Assembly: GCA_050486285.1 (NCBI GenBank) | Contig: JBJHCZ010000007.1 | Span: 62,001 to 126,000, forward strand | DNA from: JAITWN01 sp050486285 | GTDB lineage: Bacteria > Pseudomonadota > Gammaproteobacteria > SZUA-140 | Length of the DNA stretch: 64,000 bases | Direction of reading: 5' to 3' | Shown: positions 62,093 to 64,000 of the stretch, piece after piece | How positions within the stretch are numbered: the stretch's first letter is position 1 | Layout: every line of letters begins with the position of its first letter | Notes under the pieces: generated by a model | What the model was told of the DNA's origin: nothing | Databases searched by the model: none | What the model saw: only the letters and a program-made list of their open reading frames with translations | Translations under genes and position numbers: made by a program

Positions 62093-63262
62093 CTATTTCT
62101 TGCGCGCGGGCGCCCGCTTCCTCGCCGCGGTCTTCTTCTTCGGCGCCGACTTCTTCACCGGCTTCTTCACTGGCTTCTTCACCGGCTTCTGCTTCGCCGC
62201 CTTGCGCTTCGCGGTCGCGGCCTTGCGCAGCGGCTTGCTGACGGACTTCCTCGCGGCAACGGCCTTCTTCTTCACGGCCTTCTTCGCGGCGGTCTTTTTC
62301 TTCGGCCCGACCTTCTTCACCGCCTTCTTCACCGCCGCCTTTTTCCTTGCGACGGCCTTGACCGCCTTCTTCACGGCAGCCGCCTTTTTCTTCACGGCCT
62401 TTTCCGTCTTCTTCTTCGCCTTATTCACTGCCGGCGCGGCCTTCTTGCTGACGGCGTTCTTCGTCGCGGCCGCCGCCTTCTCGACCGCGCCCTTCGCCTT
62501 CATCGCCGCGGGCTTCACGGACTTCTTCGCCTTCGCGGCGATCGCGCCGACGGCGCGCGCCGCCTCGGCCGGCGAGACGCCGCCGACCGCCGGCGCACTC
62601 TCGCGAGGACGATTGCGCACAGCCTCGACGACCTTTTTGATCCCGGAGAAGATATGCGGGATCTCGCCGACCCCCTGCACGGTCTCGAGGCGGCCGTCGT
62701 TTCTGTAGTACTCGATCACCGGCGAGGTCTGCGATTCGTACACCCGCAGGCGGTTGCCGATGGTCTCCTCGTTGTCGTCGGCGCGATGGCGCAGGTTGCC
62801 GCCGCACTTGTCGCAGCGGTCGTCGAGCTTCGACGGCGAGGTGTAGACGTTGTAGGTCGAGCCGCAGGACTCGCAGGTACGGCGACCGGTCATGCGCTGC
62901 ATCAGCACATCGAGGTCGACGTCGATCAGCAGCGCGAGGTCGAGCGGCTGGCCGAGCCGCTCGAGCATCGAGTCCAGCGCCTGGGCCTGGGCGATATTGC
63001 GCGGAAAGCCGTCGAGGATGAAGCCGTTCGAGGCGTCGGGCCAGGTCAGGCGTTCGCGGATCATCGCCAGCACGAGATCGTCGGAGACCAGGCGACCGGC
63101 ATCCATCGCCGCCTTGGCCTGGATGCCGAGCGCCGAGCCGGACTTGACCGCGGCGCGCAGCAGGTCGCCGGTCGAGATCTGGGGGACATGCCAGGTATCG
63201 GTCAGCAGCTTGGCTTGCGTGCCCTTGCCTGACCCCGGAGCGCCGAGCAATACGATTCTCAT
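62093..63262 (-). CDS. adk: Adenylate kinase with a Lys/Ala-rich histone-H1-like C-terminal tail
   Basis: 389 aa. Residues 1-217 are a complete long-form adenylate kinase: P-loop G-A-P-G-S-G-K-G-T-Q (7-16), D-G-F-P-R-N (84-89), a LID with a zinc site C-x2-C (130, 133) and C-x2-C (150, 153), and R-A-D-D-N-E-E-T near 160. The family normally stops near 215-220. Here the frame continues with a linker (220-240) and a tail to 389 made almost only of Lys, Ala, Val and Pro with K-K-x-x-x-K-K periodicity, like AlgP or histone H1. No stop or start separates the two parts. The tail may bind DNA, RNA or polyphosphate. Divergent from the PPi-phosphofructokinase gene. Confidence 0.93.
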   Translation of the reverse strand: MRIVLLGAPGSGKGTQAKLLTDTWHVPQISTGDLLRAAVKSGSALGIQAKAAMDAGRLVSDDLVLAMIRERLTWPDASNGFILDGFPRNIAQAQALDSMLERLGQPLDLALLIDVDLDVLMQRMTGRRTCESCGSTYNVYTSPSKLDDRCDKCGGNLRHRADDNEETIGNRLRVYESQTSPVIEYYRNDGRLETVQGVGEIPHIFSGIKKVVEAVRNRPRESAPAVGGVSPAEAARAVGAIAAKAKKSVKPAAMKAKGAVEKAAAATKNAVSKKAAPAVNKAKKKTEKAVKKKAAAVKKAVKAVARKKAAVKKAVKKVGPKKKTAAKKAVKKKAVAARKSVSKPLRKAATAKRKAAKQKPVKKPVKKPVKKSAPKKKTAARKRAPARKK

Positions 63263-63479
63263 TTCGCTTCACCCCCTGTCTGTCTGTTCGGTGGTTTTCG
63301 ATTTTTCGTTTTTATATTCAGCGGCTTGCGAGAATTCCCGGCAGGTGTGGTATCGTCCGTGCGAGCGAATCCGGGCGCTGCCATATCGCGTTGTATTGCT
63401 TATACAGTTTTTTCGCAACGATGCAAAGGGCGGGTCCGGGGCCGCGTGCGAGCGCGACAACCCTCGGGAGGGAATACGG

Positions 63480-64000
63480 ATGAGCCGGAAAAATGCCTTC
63501 TATGCCCAGTCCGGCGGCGTCACCGCCGTCATCAATGCCAGCGCCTGCGGGCTCATCGAGACCGCACGCCGGCACAAGGACCGGATCGGTCGGGTCTATG
63601 CCGGCCGCAACGGCATCATCGGGGCATTGACCGAGGATCTGATCGACACCGGGCGGGAATCCGCCGCCGCGATCGCCGCGCTGCGCCACACCCCGGCCGG
63701 GGCCTTCGGCTCCTGCCGCTACAAGCTCAAGGGCCTCGACCAGAACCGCCGCGAGTACGAGCGCCTGATCGAGGTGTTCGCGGCCCATGACATCGGTTAC
63801 TTCTTTTATAACGGCGGCGGCGACTCGGCCGACACCTGCCTCAAGGTCTCGCAGCTCGCCGGGACGCTCGGCTATCCGATCCAGGCGATCCATGTCCCGA
63901 AGACCGTCGACAACGACCTGCCGATCACCGACAACTGTCCCGGCTTCGGCTCGGTCGCGAAATACGTCGCGGTATCGGTGCGCGAGGCCAGCTTCGATGT
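63480..64000 (+). CDS. PPi-dependent 6-phosphofructokinase (partial, cut by window end)
   Basis: First 173 residues only. ATG 63480 has GGGAGG 8 nt upstream. Seen: A-Q-S-G-G-V-T-A-V-I-N near residue 9 (phosphate-binding loop), G-R-N-G-I-I-G near 41, Y-N-G-G-G-D-S-A-D-T near 109-118 (the Asp marks the pyrophosphate-using type; ATP enzymes have Gly) and P-K-T-V-D-N-D-L near 138. It interconverts fructose 6-phosphate and fructose 1,6-bisphosphate reversibly with PPi, as in methylotrophs and many anaerobic or autotrophic Gammaproteobacteria. The 217-bp divergent gap to adk contains an AT-rich stretch near 63300-63320 but no clear promoter. Confidence 0.9.
   Translation, partial: MSRKNAFYAQSGGVTAVINASACGLIETARRHKDRIGRVYAGRNGIIGALTEDLIDTGRESAAAIAALRHTPAGAFGSCRYKLKGLDQNRREYERLIEVFAAHDIGYFFYNGGGDSADTCLKVSQLAGTLGYPIQAIHVPKTVDNDLPITDNCPGFGSVAKYVAVSVREASFD

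Overview
The window is a contiguous piece of a high-GC Gammaproteobacterium chromosome (roughly two-thirds GC by eye). Gene content and gene order support this: aroQ-accB-accC, dsbD-cutA-fxsA-groESL, a PilU-type ATPase, glnE-ilvE, a complete ADP-heptose and LPS inner-core locus, and a pyrophosphate-type phosphofructokinase next to adk and hemB. The layout resembles Chromatiales, Nevskiales or Xanthomonadales-like lineages, but the sequence alone does not fix the genus. No rRNA, tRNA, CRISPR array, transposase or phage gene was found.

Layout. (1) 1-13.0 kb is an envelope/secretome block, almost all on the minus strand. It holds two copies of a two-gene cassette of unknown secreted proteins (1-1580 and 10873-12990) and a fifth related secreted protein (2018-3034). 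It also holds a four-gene module (3175-9198): a LolA-like periplasmic protein, a DUF1302-type outer-membrane protein, an RND/MMPL exporter and a small beta-barrel protein. An FkbM methyltransferase lies at 9417-10856. (2) 13.4-28.6 kb is housekeeping: accC, accB, aroQ, a TlpA-like thioredoxin, dsbD, cutA, fxsA, groES-groEL (sigma-32 promoter plus CIRCE), pilU, glnE, ilvE, a CHCC zinc finger and waaA. (3) 28.7-43.4 kb is an LPS/glycan island: a DUF4143 ATPase, GT2, GT4, GT7-like and three GT9 glycosyltransferases, FkbM and SAM methyltransferases, a Kdo kinase, an O-antigen ligase and waaF. (4) 43.35-51.7 kb holds hldD, hldE, msbA, lpxL, gmhB, gmhA, tolC and pcm. Together these cover ADP-heptose synthesis, late lipid A acylation, flipping, and the outer-membrane channel. 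(5) 52-64 kb holds thiC, prlC, gor, a gamma-carbonic anhydrase, an alpha/beta hydrolase, an ADP-ribosylglycohydrolase, aroE, hemB, an adenylate kinase with a histone-like tail, and the start of a PPi-dependent phosphofructokinase.

The most striking feature is a dispersed family of palindromes that begin GGGGTCAGA and end with its complement, TCTGACCCC. About seventeen copies sit at gene boundaries between 15.2 and 61.1 kb; copies c and m-inner add variants. One class is 33 bp: invariant 15-nt arms with a different 3-nt loop in each copy. The other class is about 73 bp: arms of about 20 nt that differ between copies yet stay self-complementary, around a 32-35 nt interior that is unrelated from copy to copy. 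In one copy the 33-nt interior is itself a complete 33-bp element. The palindromes supply stop codons to aroQ, fxsA, hldE and hemB (giving GSE C-terminal tails) and the apparent start codon of aroE. They are absent from the secretome block (apart from one degenerate half) and from the LPS island interior. This looks like a REP/REPIN-type element family whose mobilising enzyme is not in the window.
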